A DNA stretch of 64,000 nt from Paraburkholderia fynbosensis (GTDB lineage Bacteria; Pseudomonadota; Gammaproteobacteria; Burkholderiales; Burkholderiaceae): positions 62,001 through 126,000 of the forward strand of contig NZ_CADIKI010000022.1 of NCBI RefSeq assembly GCF_902859935.1, in the 5' to 3' direction. Below, piece by piece: positions 19,243-28,601 of the stretch. Every line of letters starts with the position of its first letter. Within the stretch, counting starts at the first letter, position 1. Made by a program: the position numbers and the translations under genes. A model generated the notes under the pieces. That model was not told the DNA's origin. It saw only the letters and a list, made by a program, of their open reading frames with translations, and did no database searches.

Positions 19243-20332
19243 ATGCCGGCAAGTCATCGTAATCGGATTGGCGTCATTCTCGGGTTGATGGGTGCGTGCG
19301 GTGGGCTTGCCCCAGGGCGCGTATGCACAAAGCAGCGTCACGCTGTACGGTATCGTCGACGCGTCGCTCCTCTACACCAACAAAACGCTCGACCCCGCAA
19401 CCGGCCAGAGCGCTGGCCATCAATACTCGTTCACCGACAGCGGCTTGTCCGGATCGCGCTTCGGCATGCGCGGCGCCGAAGATCTCGGCGGCGGCATGCG
19501 GGCGATCTTTCAGCTAGAAAGCGGCATCAGCGTCGCTACCGGCGCACTCAGCAATTCGAACGACAACCTGTTCGGCCGCCTCGCCTATGTTGGCGTGGAA
19601 AGCCGCTTCGGCACGGTCAAGGCCGGCTTGCAGTTCTCGCCGTTCTTCCTCGCGGTGTACGACTTCGATCCGCGCGATATGGCGTACTTCGGCAGCGGTC
19701 TCGTCACCTACCTGAACAATGTCTATGTGACCGGCCTCTTCAACCCCAACGGCATTTCGTACACGTCGCCGGAGATCGCCGGTCTGCAAGCCAGCGCGAT
19801 GCTGGCGCTCGGCGGCGCGGCCGGCGATTTCCAGGCCGGCCGCCAGTACTCGGCCAGCCTGCGCTATCACCTGGGTGCATTGACCGTCGATGCCGCGCTC
19901 TACAGCGGCAATGCCGGCGGCAGCGCGGCGTCGATCCCGGTGCCGAGCGTGGTCGAATTCAACGGCCGAGCGATCGGCGCGAGCTACGTCTTCAACGACC
20001 TGACGGTGAAAGCGTCGTACGTGCAGTACAAGGTCGCGGGCTCGTTCAACAGTCGCGTCTATTCAGGCGGCGCGAGCTATCGCATCACGCCGGCGTTGAA
20101 TGTCGATGCGGGCGTATGGGTCACGCGCGACGCGAATGAAACGTCGAACAACTCGGTGCTGGCGTCGACGGGGCTGACGTATTCACTGTCGAAGGCGACC
20201 GTGACCTATGGACAGGTCGGCTTCGTGACCAATCATGGCGGCATGCACAACGGGCTGTCTGTCAACAACGCGCTGAACCTGCCGACGGGCACGACGGCCG
20301 GTGTGAACGTCGGCATCCGTCACACGTTCTAG
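19243..20332 (+). pseudogene. outer-membrane porin (Gram-negative general porin family), frameshifted in the signal peptide
   Basis: The body is an intact porin of the Burkholderia/Neisseria general type (mature start QSSVTLYGIVDAS; Gly/Tyr-rich beta strands; the motif SRFGMRGAEDLGGGM near residue 50; a C-terminal strand ending in aromatic F as GIRHTF). The signal peptide, however, is in two frames: residues MPASHRNRIGVILGLMGA start at 19243 after a good ribosome-binding site, while LPQGAYAQSSVTLYG continues in the +1 frame. One extra base at about 19295-19302 explains this. A GTG start at 19292 would give a porin lacking a usable signal. Either a sequencing error or a real inactivation. Two operator-like palindromes lie upstream. 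Confidence 0.8.
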
Positions 20333-20445
20333 CAAGGGCGCGGCGCTCGAGGCGCTCTGCTCGAGACCGATCGCCATTGACCGATGCGCCGCGTGAGCGG
20401 CGCTTCGCGTCATGTGTGCGCGCGCTCGCGCCTACGCGTCGGCGG

Positions 20446-21213
20446 CTACTGGTCGAAGCCCGGATTGCGCCGCGTCAGACGACGCAGCAAACCAGGCCAC
20501 ACCAGATCGGCGCCCTTGCCTTTACTCACTGCGCGCGCCTGCTCGCCCATCGTCGCGATGATCGACTGCGGCACCTCGATCAGCTTGCCGCCTGCCTGCG
20601 CGAGAATCTGAATCCGGCATGACGTCTCGAACAGATACATCGCCTGAAATGCTTCGGCGACCGAACGACCGCAGGTCAGCAAGCCATGATTGCGCAACAT
20701 CATGGAATTGGCGCTGCCGAGATCGGCGACGAGCGTCGCCTTTTCGGCATCCCGCAACGCGACGCCTTCGTAGTCGTGATACGCGAGGTTCGTCAGCACG
20801 AAGCCCGCTTGCTGCGACACCGGCAGCAGACCGTCCTGCTGCGCCGCGACGGCCACTCCGTACGCGGTATGCGTGTGCAGCACGCAATTCACGTCGGGCC
20901 GCGCCTCGTGCACGGCGCTATGAATGACGAAGCCGGCGGGATTCACGTCGAAGGTCGTCGGCATGACCGGGCGCCCCTCGTGGTCCACTTTGACGAGGCT
21001 CGACGCGGTGATCTCCTCGAAAAAAAGGCCGTACGGGTTGATCAGAAACTCGTGCTCGTGCCCCGGCACGCGCGCCGAAATATGCGTAAAGACCAGATCG
21101 TCCCAACCGAACAGCGCGACCAGTCGATACGCAGCCGCGAGATCGACGCGGATTTGCCATTCTTCTGGCGACACCAGGTGACGAACGCTGGGAATGTCGA
21201 GTGCTGGATTCAT
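20446..21213 (-). CDS. class II aldolase/adducin family protein
   Basis: The 255-residue protein belongs to the zinc-dependent class II aldolase family (fuculose-phosphate aldolase and decarboxylase-like proteins). The zinc ligands appear as LHTHTAYG (residues about 112-119) and a later NHGLLTCG. The N-terminal LAAAYRLVALFGWDDLVFTHIS is the standard opening. Many standalone homologues are uncharacterised. An operator-like palindrome 49 bases upstream is shared with the divergent transporter operon and the porin, so it likely processes the imported substrate. Start ATG at 21213, preceded by AAGGTCACTC. Confidence 0.85.
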   Translation of the reverse strand: MNPALDIPSVRHLVSPEEWQIRVDLAAAYRLVALFGWDDLVFTHISARVPGHEHEFLINPYGLFFEEITASSLVKVDHEGRPVMPTTFDVNPAGFVIHSAVHEARPDVNCVLHTHTAYGVAVAAQQDGLLPVSQQAGFVLTNLAYHDYEGVALRDAEKATLVADLGSANSMMLRNHGLLTCGRSVAEAFQAMYLFETSCRIQILAQAGGKLIEVPQSIIATMGEQARAVSKGKGADLVWPGLLRRLTRRNPGFDQ

Positions 21214-21261
21214 GAGTGACCTTCATGGGAATAGAGGCGCGGCGTGGGGAGTGCTGGCATG

Positions 21262-21274
21262 TCTGCATTGCAGA
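21262..21274. promoter_or_regulatory. operator-like palindrome upstream of the class II aldolase
   Basis: TCTGCATTGCAGA, five-base arms around ATT, lies 49 bases before the aldolase start on the minus strand. Same motif as at 18763-18781. Confidence 0.65.
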
Positions 21275-21462
21275 ATAGTGGCGCGGAGAAATCAATGTCA
21301 AGCGGTCCTCCCCTGTCTTTACCACCGAGCGTCATGCCGCCCGTTTCACAAACCGTCGGTGCATACCAGATACAAGCCACAGTGTGCCTCCCAAGGATTC
21401 GTGCATGTTGCATCGATTCTTCGCCAAAAAAGGCAAGCCGCCTAAGTGACTTCCCTGAAAAA

Positions 21463-21475
21463 TCTGCAATGCAGA
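21463..21475. promoter_or_regulatory. operator-like palindrome upstream of the livH-type operon
   Basis: TCTGCAATGCAGA, five-base arms around AAT, lies in the divergent 500-base region between aldolase and ABC transporter, 239 bases before the first permease gene. The rest of the region (21214-21713) shows no gene. Confidence 0.65.
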
Positions 21476-21713
21476 ACGATCGAATGCAAAACCCTATTGA
21501 CGCAAAGCGAACGCTCGTGCCAAATTCCTTTCGCACCACCACCGATTGAATTCGGAAGTCAGCGTCATCGAGGGGCGTTTTTTCAACCGTTGGCAAGCGT
21601 CGTCTGATTCGAGCAGCGGCGGTTGTCCCGTGCGCAAGTATGGCGGCTCGCGCGGCAGTGCCTGAAGCCAGGGCCTTGCTCGCACGATGCGCCTAGCTGG
21701 AGGGTGTCAAAGC

Positions 21714-22583
21714 GTGGATATGTTCTTGCAGCAGGTCCTCAACGGGTTGACGCTCGGCGGCATTTACAGCCTCGTCGCGCTCGGCCTCACGCTGGTCTAC
21801 GGCATTCTCGCGGTGCCGAACTTCGCGCACGGCGCGTTCTACATGGTCGGCGCATTCGTGTCGTTCTACCTGATGAACCGGCTCGGCCTGAACTACTGGC
21901 TCGCGATGCTCGGCGCCGGCCTCGCGGTCGCGCTGCTCGCGATTCTCGCCGAGCGCCTCGTATTCCACCCGCTGCGCAAGTCCTCCGAACTGCATCCGAT
22001 GATCGCGGCGATCGGCCTGCTCCTCTTTCTCGAAGCCGGCGCGCAAGCGATCTGGGGCGCCGACTTTCACCGCATGCCGACGCCTTATGCGGGCATCGTC
22101 GAACTGGGCGGCGTAAGCGCGCCGTTGCAGCGCCTTCTGATCATCGGCGCCGCGTTCGCGCTGGTGGTGCTGCTGCAACTGTTCCTCAGATTCACGGTGA
22201 TCGGCTCGAGCATCATCGCGATGGCGCAGGACCGCGAAGGCGCGTCGCTGATGGGCATCGACGCGAACAAGGTGACCATGCTCACCTTCGGCATTTCCGG
22301 CCTGCTCGCCGCGGTGGCCGCCACCCTCTACGCGCCGATCAACCTGGTTTATCCGGCGATGGGCCAGTTGGTGATCCTGAAGGCCTTCGTGATCATCATT
22401 CTCGGCGGCATGGGCAGCGTGCCCGGCGCGATCGTCGGCGGGCTCATCATCGGCATGGCGGAGAGCTTCGGCGCGTTCTATATCTCGACCGACTCCAAGG
22501 ACATCATCGCGTTCGTGCTGCTGGTGGTGATCCTGTCGGTTCGTCCTCAGGGGCTCTTCACCAGGGAACTGCGCGCGTCATGA
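21714..22583 (+). CDS. livH: branched-chain-amino-acid-type ABC transporter, permease (LivH family)
   Basis: The 289-residue inner-membrane protein has about eight hydrophobic helices and the LivH pattern (QQVLNGLTLGGIYSLVALGLTLVYG at the N-terminus, GMGSVPGAIVGG near residue 235). I start at the GTG at 21714, nine bases after GGAGGG; an in-frame ATG lies two codons later. LivH with LivM forms the channel. The operon order H-M-G-F-K is complete, and translation is coupled by overlaps. The real substrate may not be an amino acid; similar systems import aromatic or short-chain acids and urea. Confidence 0.92.
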   Translation: MDMFLQQVLNGLTLGGIYSLVALGLTLVYGILAVPNFAHGAFYMVGAFVSFYLMNRLGLNYWLAMLGAGLAVALLAILAERLVFHPLRKSSELHPMIAAIGLLLFLEAGAQAIWGADFHRMPTPYAGIVELGGVSAPLQRLLIIGAAFALVVLLQLFLRFTVIGSSIIAMAQDREGASLMGIDANKVTMLTFGISGLLAAVAATLYAPINLVYPAMGQLVILKAFVIIILGGMGSVPGAIVGGLIIGMAESFGAFYISTDSKDIIAFVLLVVILSVRPQGLFTRELRAS

Positions 22584-23602
22584 ACTCACTCATGAAACCA
22601 TTCGAGGGCAAACGGGGATGGACGCTGCTGTTCGTGCTCGGGCTGCTGTTCCCCTTCGCCGCCATCAACGACTACATGCTCACCGTGATGTCCACCGCGT
22701 ACATCTTCGCGCTGGCCACCGTCGGGCTGAATCTGATCACCGGCTACACCGGCCAGTTCAATCTCGCGCACGGCAGCTTCATGGCGGTGGGTGCGTACAC
22801 GGTCGGCATTCTCACGGTCGATCATCAGGTGCCGTTCTGGCTCGCGTTCGTCGCGGCCGGCGTGGTGGTGGCGGTGCTCGGCGCGCTGATCGGACTCGTG
22901 TCGCTGCGCCTGCGCGGCCATTACTTTTCGATCTTCACGCTGTGCGTCGGCTACATCATGTTTCTCGTGATCGAGAAGTGGGATGGTCTCACGCACGGCG
23001 TGACGGACATCATCGGTATTCCGGCGCCTGCGGGTTTCGGCATCGTGTCGTTCGAGAATCCTCGCGCGCTGTACTACCTGGTGTTCGCGTTCCTCGTGCT
23101 CGGCGTGTGGCTGATGCATCGCATCGTCGATTCGCTGCTCGGGCGCACCTTCATGGCGATCCGCAACAGCGATGGACTCGCGCAATCGCTCGGCATCAAC
23201 CTGATGCGCAACAAGGTGCTGGCCTTCGTGCTGTCGGTCGTGTATGCGGGGCTCGCGGGCGGACTGTATGCGGGCGCCGTGCGCTTTCTGGGCCCGGACC
23301 TCGCGGGCGTCGAGCACACGTTCGACATGACCATGTACATGCTGGTGGGCGGTATCGGCACGCTCGCGGGTCCGCTGCTCGGCGCCCTGATCATTCCGTG
23401 GCTCACGCAGTATCTGCAGTTTCTGCAGGAGTATCGCTTCGTCGTGTTCGGGCCGATCCTGATTCTGCTGGTGATCTTTTTGCCCAACGGCATCGTCGGT
23501 CTGTTTCAGGCGAGGCAGCTCCGGCGCACTCCACTGCCCGCGCCAGCCGGTGCGATGGCCGCGCGTCGCCCCCAACCCACCGGAGGCGACGGTCATGCTT
23601 GA
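22580..23602 (+). CDS. livM: branched-chain-amino-acid-type ABC transporter, permease (LivM family)
   Basis: The 340-residue integral membrane protein has the LivM signature LATVGLNLITGYTGQFNLAHGSFMAVGAY (around residues 45-75, partly quoted by position) and a conserved C-terminal GPLLGALII. The ATG at 22580 overlaps the livH stop (ATGA), which shows coupled translation. Length is normal for LivM homologues of this group. The final 30 residues form a cytoplasmic tail rich in Arg and Pro. Confidence 0.92.
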   Translation: MNSLMKPFEGKRGWTLLFVLGLLFPFAAINDYMLTVMSTAYIFALATVGLNLITGYTGQFNLAHGSFMAVGAYTVGILTVDHQVPFWLAFVAAGVVVAVLGALIGLVSLRLRGHYFSIFTLCVGYIMFLVIEKWDGLTHGVTDIIGIPAPAGFGIVSFENPRALYYLVFAFLVLGVWLMHRIVDSLLGRTFMAIRNSDGLAQSLGINLMRNKVLAFVLSVVYAGLAGGLYAGAVRFLGPDLAGVEHTFDMTMYMLVGGIGTLAGPLLGALIIPWLTQYLQFLQEYRFVVFGPILILLVIFLPNGIVGLFQARQLRRTPLPAPAGAMAARRPQPTGGDGHA

Positions 23603-24359
23603 AATCGACTCGCTCAAGAAGCGCTTCGGCGGCCTCGTCGCGGTGGACGACGTCAGCACGCGCATCGAAGCCGGCAAGGTCAACGCGATCATCGGACCGA
23701 ACGGCGCGGGCAAGACCACCTTCTTCAATCTGATCAGCGGCACGCATCTGCCGACCTCGGGCCGCATCCGCTTCAAGGGCGAGGACGTGACGAAGCTCGG
23801 CGCCGACCGGATGGCGCGGCTCGGCGTCGCGCGTACGTTCCAGTCCACCGCGCTGTTCGACCGCGCGAGCGTGCTCGACAACCTGATCGTCGGCCACCGT
23901 CTGCGCACGCGCTCGGGGCTGTGGGACGTGCTCACGCACTCGCGGCGACTGATCCACGAGGAGCGCATGTGCCGCGACAAGGCGCGTGAAGCGCTCGACT
24001 TCGTCGGCCTGTCGGCAATCGCGGCGCGCATGGCCGGCGACATTTCGCAGGAAGAGCGCAAACGCGCGGCCGTCGCGCTCGCGCTCGCCACCGAGCCGAG
24101 CCTGATGCTGCTGGATGAGCCCGCCGGCGGCGTGAATCCCGAAGAAACCGAAGGCCTCGCCGATCTGATCCGCAAGCTCGTGAAACACGGTGTGACGGTG
24201 TGCCTCGTCGAACACAAGATGAACATGGTCATGAAGCTCGCGGACCGCATCATGGTGCTGAACTACGGCCGGAAAATCGCCGAGGGCACGCCTGCCGAGA
24301 TTCGCGCGAACCCGGCCGTGATCGACGCTTACCTGGGGAGCGAGCATGCTGAAGTTTGA
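23595..24359 (+). CDS. livG: branched-chain-amino-acid-type ABC transporter, ATPase (LivG family)
   Basis: The 254-residue ATPase has Walker A GPNGAGKTT (about residues 36-44), Walker B LMLLDEPAGGVNP and the H-loop VCLVEHKMNMVM. The ABC signature is unusual: ISQEERKRAA instead of the LSYGQQR-type sequence common in LivG. The signature Gly-Gln are missing, although neighbours are intact, so ATP hydrolysis may be carried mainly by the partner LivF composite site. ATG at 23595 follows GGAGG and overlaps livM by 8 bases. Confidence 0.91.
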   Translation: MLEIDSLKKRFGGLVAVDDVSTRIEAGKVNAIIGPNGAGKTTFFNLISGTHLPTSGRIRFKGEDVTKLGADRMARLGVARTFQSTALFDRASVLDNLIVGHRLRTRSGLWDVLTHSRRLIHEERMCRDKAREALDFVGLSAIAARMAGDISQEERKRAAVALALATEPSLMLLDEPAGGVNPEETEGLADLIRKLVKHGVTVCLVEHKMNMVMKLADRIMVLNYGRKIAEGTPAEIRANPAVIDAYLGSEHAEV

Positions 24360-25053
24360 CAACGTGTCGCTCGACTACGGCAGCTTTCGCGCGCTCGACG
24401 GCATCAACCTGCACGCCGACGACGGCGAACTGGTCGTGCTGCTCGGCGCCAACGGCGCCGGCAAAAGCTCGATTTTTCTCGCGACCAGCGGCTTGCGCCG
24501 CGCGGCGAGCGGCAGCCTGCGCTTCGGCCCACGCGAGCTGCTTGGCATGACGCCCGCGCAGATCGTGCGCAGCGGCGTGATTCAGTGTCCCGAGGGACGC
24601 AAGCTGTTTCCCGGCATGTCGGTGCTGAAGAACCTCACGCTCGGCGCGTACGTGCATCGCGGCGACAAGGCCGGCAATCAGCGCAATCTCGACCAGGTGT
24701 TTACGCTCTTTCCGCTGCTCGCCGAACGCAAGGACCATGCGGCCGGCTCGCTGTCCGGCGGCCAGCAGCAGATGGTCGCGATCGGCCGCGCGATGATGGC
24801 GCGGCCCAAGGTGTTACTGCTCGACGAACCGTCGCTCGGTCTCGCGCCGCTGGTAGTCAAGCAGGTATTCGACGTGATCCAGCAGATCAACCGCGCGGGC
24901 ACGACCGTGCTGCTCGCCGAACAGAACGCATTCGCCGCGCTGAAGATCGCGCACCGTGCATACGTGATCGAGAACGGGCGCATCGTGCTCGAAGGCGATC
25001 ACGCGAGCCTGATGAATAACGAAGCGATCCGCCGCGCGTACGTCGGCGGGTGA
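24346..25053 (+). CDS. livF: branched-chain-amino-acid-type ABC transporter, ATPase (LivF family)
   Basis: The 235-residue ATPase has canonical motifs: Walker A GANGAGKSS, signature LSGGQQQMVAIGRAMM, Walker B VLLLDEPSLGLAP and H-loop LLAEQNAF. It overlaps livG by 14 bases. It pairs with LivG on the cytoplasmic face of LivHM. The signature is intact here, in contrast to LivG. Confidence 0.93.
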   Translation: MLKFDNVSLDYGSFRALDGINLHADDGELVVLLGANGAGKSSIFLATSGLRRAASGSLRFGPRELLGMTPAQIVRSGVIQCPEGRKLFPGMSVLKNLTLGAYVHRGDKAGNQRNLDQVFTLFPLLAERKDHAAGSLSGGQQQMVAIGRAMMARPKVLLLDEPSLGLAPLVVKQVFDVIQQINRAGTTVLLAEQNAFAALKIAHRAYVIENGRIVLEGDHASLMNNEAIRRAYVGG

Positions 25054-25117
25054 TGCATTCGTTGCGTTGCCCGCGCGCGGTCAGCGCCCACGCATTCCAA
25101 CATTGAAGGAGACACAT

Positions 25118-26302
25118 ATGACGATCAAACGCTTGCGCGGCCTCGCCGCGGTCATGGCAACCGTCGCCACGACCGCGTTGATGAGCACGGGCGCCGCGAT
25201 GGCGCAGCAGGTGGTGCACATCGGCTTCTCGGGGCCGCTGAGCGGAGGCGCGGCGAAGTACGGCCAGGAAGTGCTCGACGGCATGCAGATGGCCGCCGCC
25301 GACGTCAATCAGGCCGGCATCGACGTGGCCGGCAAGAAGATCAAATTCGAAGTCGTCGCGCTCGATGACAAGTACAACCCCAGCGAAACCGCGATCAACG
25401 CGCGGCGTCTCGCGCAGGAACAGCAGGCCGCGGTGGTGCTCGTGCCGCATTCGGGCGGCGGCTTCGCGGTGCAGACCAGCAACGAGCAGCAGAAGCTGCT
25501 GTTGCTGTCCTACACGAGCGTTCCGCAGATCAGCGAACGCGGCAACAAACTGACCATACGGATTCCACCCGCCTTCACGTCGTATCTGAATTCGTTCATC
25601 AAGTATGAAATGACGACCTACGGCAAGAAGGCCGCGCTGGCCGCGACCGATACCGACTACGGCAAGGTCTGGGTGGCCGCGTTCAAGCCCGCGTGGGAGG
25701 CGGCCGGCGGCACGATCGTGGCCGATAACGCGATGTCGTATAACCGCGCGACCGATTTCTATAGCGGCGTGAGCCGCGTGCTCGCGGCCAGACCGGATGT
25801 GATGTTCATCGGCGGGCCCTCGGAGCCGACCGGCCTCGTCGCCCAGCAGGCACGCGAACTGGGCTTCAAGGGCGGCTTCATCGTGATGGATCAGGCCAAG
25901 CTCGACGAAGTCGCCAAGGTGACGAGCGGCTATGCGCCGCTGAACGGCTCGATCGGCGTGCTGCCGCTCGCTAATGAGGACACGCCGAACGCGAAGGCCT
26001 TTGTCGAACGCTTCCGCAAGAGTCATGGTGGCCGCGACCCGAGCCAGGAAGTGTCGCTGAATTACACGGCGGTCTATGCGACGGCGCTTGCGATGAAAAT
26101 GGCCGGCACCGTCAGCGACGCGAGCGCGATCCGCAACCAGTTCGACAAGGCCGTGAAGGCGCTGCCGCCGCAAAACAATCCGCAAAGCGTGACCGGCGTC
26201 GATGCTCAGGGTGGATTCGTGATCGGTAATCCGCTGGCGGCGGTGGTTCAGGGTGGGCAGTTGAAGTCGGCGGCGTTGAGTTCGCTGACGGCGGCGAAGT
26301 GA
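25118..26302 (+). CDS. branched-chain-amino-acid-type ABC transporter, periplasmic binding protein
   Basis: The 394-residue protein has a Sec signal peptide (residues 1-28, ending AAMAQ). It follows the type I periplasmic-binding fold of the LivK/BraC/AmiC group (VVHIGFSGPLSGGAAKYGQE at the mature start, a long Venus-flytrap body). ATG at 25118 is preceded by GAAGGAGA. It is the last gene of the operon and is followed by a ten-base-pair hairpin. Ligand unknown; linkage to a class II aldolase and porin suggests an organic acid or polyol-type nutrient, which is inference. Confidence 0.91.
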   Translation: MTIKRLRGLAAVMATVATTALMSTGAAMAQQVVHIGFSGPLSGGAAKYGQEVLDGMQMAAADVNQAGIDVAGKKIKFEVVALDDKYNPSETAINARRLAQEQQAAVVLVPHSGGGFAVQTSNEQQKLLLLSYTSVPQISERGNKLTIRIPPAFTSYLNSFIKYEMTTYGKKAALAATDTDYGKVWVAAFKPAWEAAGGTIVADNAMSYNRATDFYSGVSRVLAARPDVMFIGGPSEPTGLVAQQARELGFKGGFIVMDQAKLDEVAKVTSGYAPLNGSIGVLPLANEDTPNAKAFVERFRKSHGGRDPSQEVSLNYTAVYATALAMKMAGTVSDASAIRNQFDKAVKALPPQNNPQSVTGVDAQGGFVIGNPLAAVVQGGQLKSAALSSLTAAK

Positions 26303-26323
26303 GGCTCTACTGCTGATGTGCGA

Positions 26324-26354
26324 GACAGGCGCCGTGTGAGATATGGCGCCTGTC
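26324..26354 (+). terminator. hairpin terminator candidate after the liv-type operon
   Basis: GACAGGCGCC at 26324-26333 and GGCGCCTGTC at 26345-26354 form a perfect ten-base-pair stem with an 11-base loop, 22 bases after the binding-protein stop. There is no strong T run, so it is not a classical intrinsic terminator. It sits between convergent genes and could act on either strand. Confidence 0.6.
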
Positions 26355-26401
26355 GGTATCTGAAGCCCGAAACACCGCGGTTCGAAACCCGAAAGACGCG
26401 A

Positions 26402-28327
26402 TCAAGGCGTCCAGCGATAAACCACGATGCTGGAGCCGTTGTAGTTGTCTTTCGTGATCACATATTCGCCGGTCGATCTCAGGTACGACCTGAGCCCATA
26501 CATCGAATCCACGTCGTTACCGACATCCACCGTACCCGGGCTCGTGTTGATCAGCGTGGTGTCGAGGCTGCCCGTCGTGAGATTGAAAACGTCGATGTTC
26601 GGTACGGTGTGCACGTAGCCGAGGAAGAGATAGTTGCCGGCCGCCGTCATCGACTTGGGATTGGCGCTCGGGATGTTGATCACCGGGTCCGGCCTGGTGG
26701 TGTTGCCCGCGCTCCAGCCGTGATACACCTCGATTCTCGTCTGTATGGCCGTCCAGTCCCAGCTGCCCGCTATGCCCTGCGCAAGGATCATGGTGTCGCT
26801 TTCCGGCAGATAGATGATGCGCGTCAGCGGCCGGATGCTCTGCGGCGTGGAGATCGTGATGGCGGGCCCCCAGCTCGGCTTGCCATTGGCATCGAAGCCG
26901 GTCAGCGGGTAATGGTAGATGTGGTTCGTCCGGTCGAGGCCCGCCCAGACGTCGCCCCGGCTGTCGATGCAGAATCCGCCCGTGACCTGCAGATTCGTAT
27001 TGAACGCGGGCCCCGGAATCGATGCGTCCGGTATGGCGATGTAACCGTTCGCCGCGTTGAAGTGGAAGAAGTAGAAGATACCGGGGTTCTGGCCTGACGC
27101 CACGAGAATCCGGTTTCCGCCGACCGCGACGAGCTGACCGAAATGCTCGTCGCGCTGGGTGTCGTTCATGTTGAGGCGCGGATCGGACGGATAGCTGAAC
27201 GGGTCGATCGTGTTCGCGACGAAGGTGCCGCCCGCGGTGCCGGTGTAGATGTGGCTGCCGCCATAGAAGTAGGCGCCGTCGGTGAGCGGGTCCGGCGCGG
27301 CGACTCCCTCGAAGTTCAGAGACTGAAGCTTCCACTGCACATTGCCCGCGCTGTCGTAGGCATGCAGGTCGGTGGCGCCGTTGCGGCCCAGGTCCCAGCC
27401 GCCGCCCCATGGATTGTCGAGCACGTACAGATTGCCGGCGGCGTCCCTGCCGATGCCCACGACGCGCGTGAAACGCTTGTCACCGACCTGGCCTTTGATG
27501 CCGGTGGTCGTGTCGAGGTAACCGCCCTGCACGCCGAACGTGCCGACCTGCGTTGGCGTACCCGCGATGTTGTACAGCTTGATGTTCATGTCGGGGCCTT
27601 CATCGCCGACCATCAATTGCCCGGACCATGCATCGAAATAGAGCGCGGAAGGCCGCGAGGCGGCGCCCATCTGAATGGTGTTCAACACGTTGCCGGTCGG
27701 ACCGAATTCGACCACCGTGCCCGCGCTCTTGCGGGCCACCCAGAGATTGCCCGCGCCATCGACCGCGAGTGCGCCGGGACTCGACACGCTGATGTCCCGC
27801 TGCCAGACGCCATCGGTCGTGAAGACCCGGACGCGATTGCTGAATATGTCGCTCGCATAGAGGAGCGAGCCCGAGGTCGCGAGTCCGGTGATCACATCGC
27901 CCCGGGCAACGGCGTTCCACACGCTAACGGAGATGACGAGATCGCGTTGGCCCGTCACACGGTTGTATCGTCCTATCGAGCCCGTACCGGCCGAGGTGCC
28001 GAACTGCAAGGGCGTGAAGATCGACGTGGCATTGCCGGTAATGGCACCGCCCTGAAACTCGCTGTTGATGCCGATGGAACCGATCGCCTTGCCGTTCTGG
28101 TAGATCGCGACGCCCCCTTCGTTCTCGTCCCACAGCGATGCCGTATAGATGACGCCTTCGGGCGCCACCCACATCGAGCGAGCCGCGTTGCCCACGTGGG
28201 CGGCAAGGGTTCCGGCGGTGTTGGCGAGCCAGTCGGTGGTGTATTGCGCCTGAGAGGATGGCGCAATGAGTGCGAGCAGCGTTGTCACGGCGGCCACGAA
28301 TGCGGCATGAATTCGTTTATTGATCAT
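26402..28327 (-). CDS. secreted NHL-repeat beta-propeller protein
   Basis: The 641-residue protein has a signal peptide (residues 1-27, ending SQAQ). The rest is made of repeated blades with the NHL/SMP-30-like pattern, for example GALAVDGAGNLWVARKS, VVGIGRDAAGNLYVLD and GGFCIDSRGDVWAG, each a D-x-G-x-[LV]-[WY]-V turn. This suggests a large beta-propeller in the periplasm or outside the cell. No catalytic motif, anchor or sorting signal is visible. It is monocistronic and convergent with the transporter operon. It may bind a carbohydrate or lactone; function unknown. Confidence 0.85.
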   Translation of the reverse strand: MINKRIHAAFVAAVTTLLALIAPSSQAQYTTDWLANTAGTLAAHVGNAARSMWVAPEGVIYTASLWDENEGGVAIYQNGKAIGSIGINSEFQGGAITGNATSIFTPLQFGTSAGTGSIGRYNRVTGQRDLVISVSVWNAVARGDVITGLATSGSLLYASDIFSNRVRVFTTDGVWQRDISVSSPGALAVDGAGNLWVARKSAGTVVEFGPTGNVLNTIQMGAASRPSALYFDAWSGQLMVGDEGPDMNIKLYNIAGTPTQVGTFGVQGGYLDTTTGIKGQVGDKRFTRVVGIGRDAAGNLYVLDNPWGGGWDLGRNGATDLHAYDSAGNVQWKLQSLNFEGVAAPDPLTDGAYFYGGSHIYTGTAGGTFVANTIDPFSYPSDPRLNMNDTQRDEHFGQLVAVGGNRILVASGQNPGIFYFFHFNAANGYIAIPDASIPGPAFNTNLQVTGGFCIDSRGDVWAGLDRTNHIYHYPLTGFDANGKPSWGPAITISTPQSIRPLTRIIYLPESDTMILAQGIAGSWDWTAIQTRIEVYHGWSAGNTTRPDPVINIPSANPKSMTAAGNYLFLGYVHTVPNIDVFNLTTGSLDTTLINTSPGTVDVGNDVDSMYGLRSYLRSTGEYVITKDNYNGSSIVVYRWTP

Positions 28328-28601
28328 GGGTGATGTGTCCTGACGGCGGGGCGTCAGTCACATGGGAGCGCGGGATGGAATGCCGAGTATCCGAGAAAAA
28401 AATGCATTAGTCAGACAATAAATATCTGAAAAAAATCGGCTGAAGTGGAAATCGGCAAGGATTGCGTGGCAGAAAGGGCCTTCCCTTTGTCGTTGCCCTT
28501 CGTTCACCAAGCATTCGTGAAAACTGCCCGTTGATTCGTCTGCTGGCGCAAAGACCAGTCTTCGTCGTATGGGCGTTCTTTGAAGCGGAAAACGACGCCC
28601 C

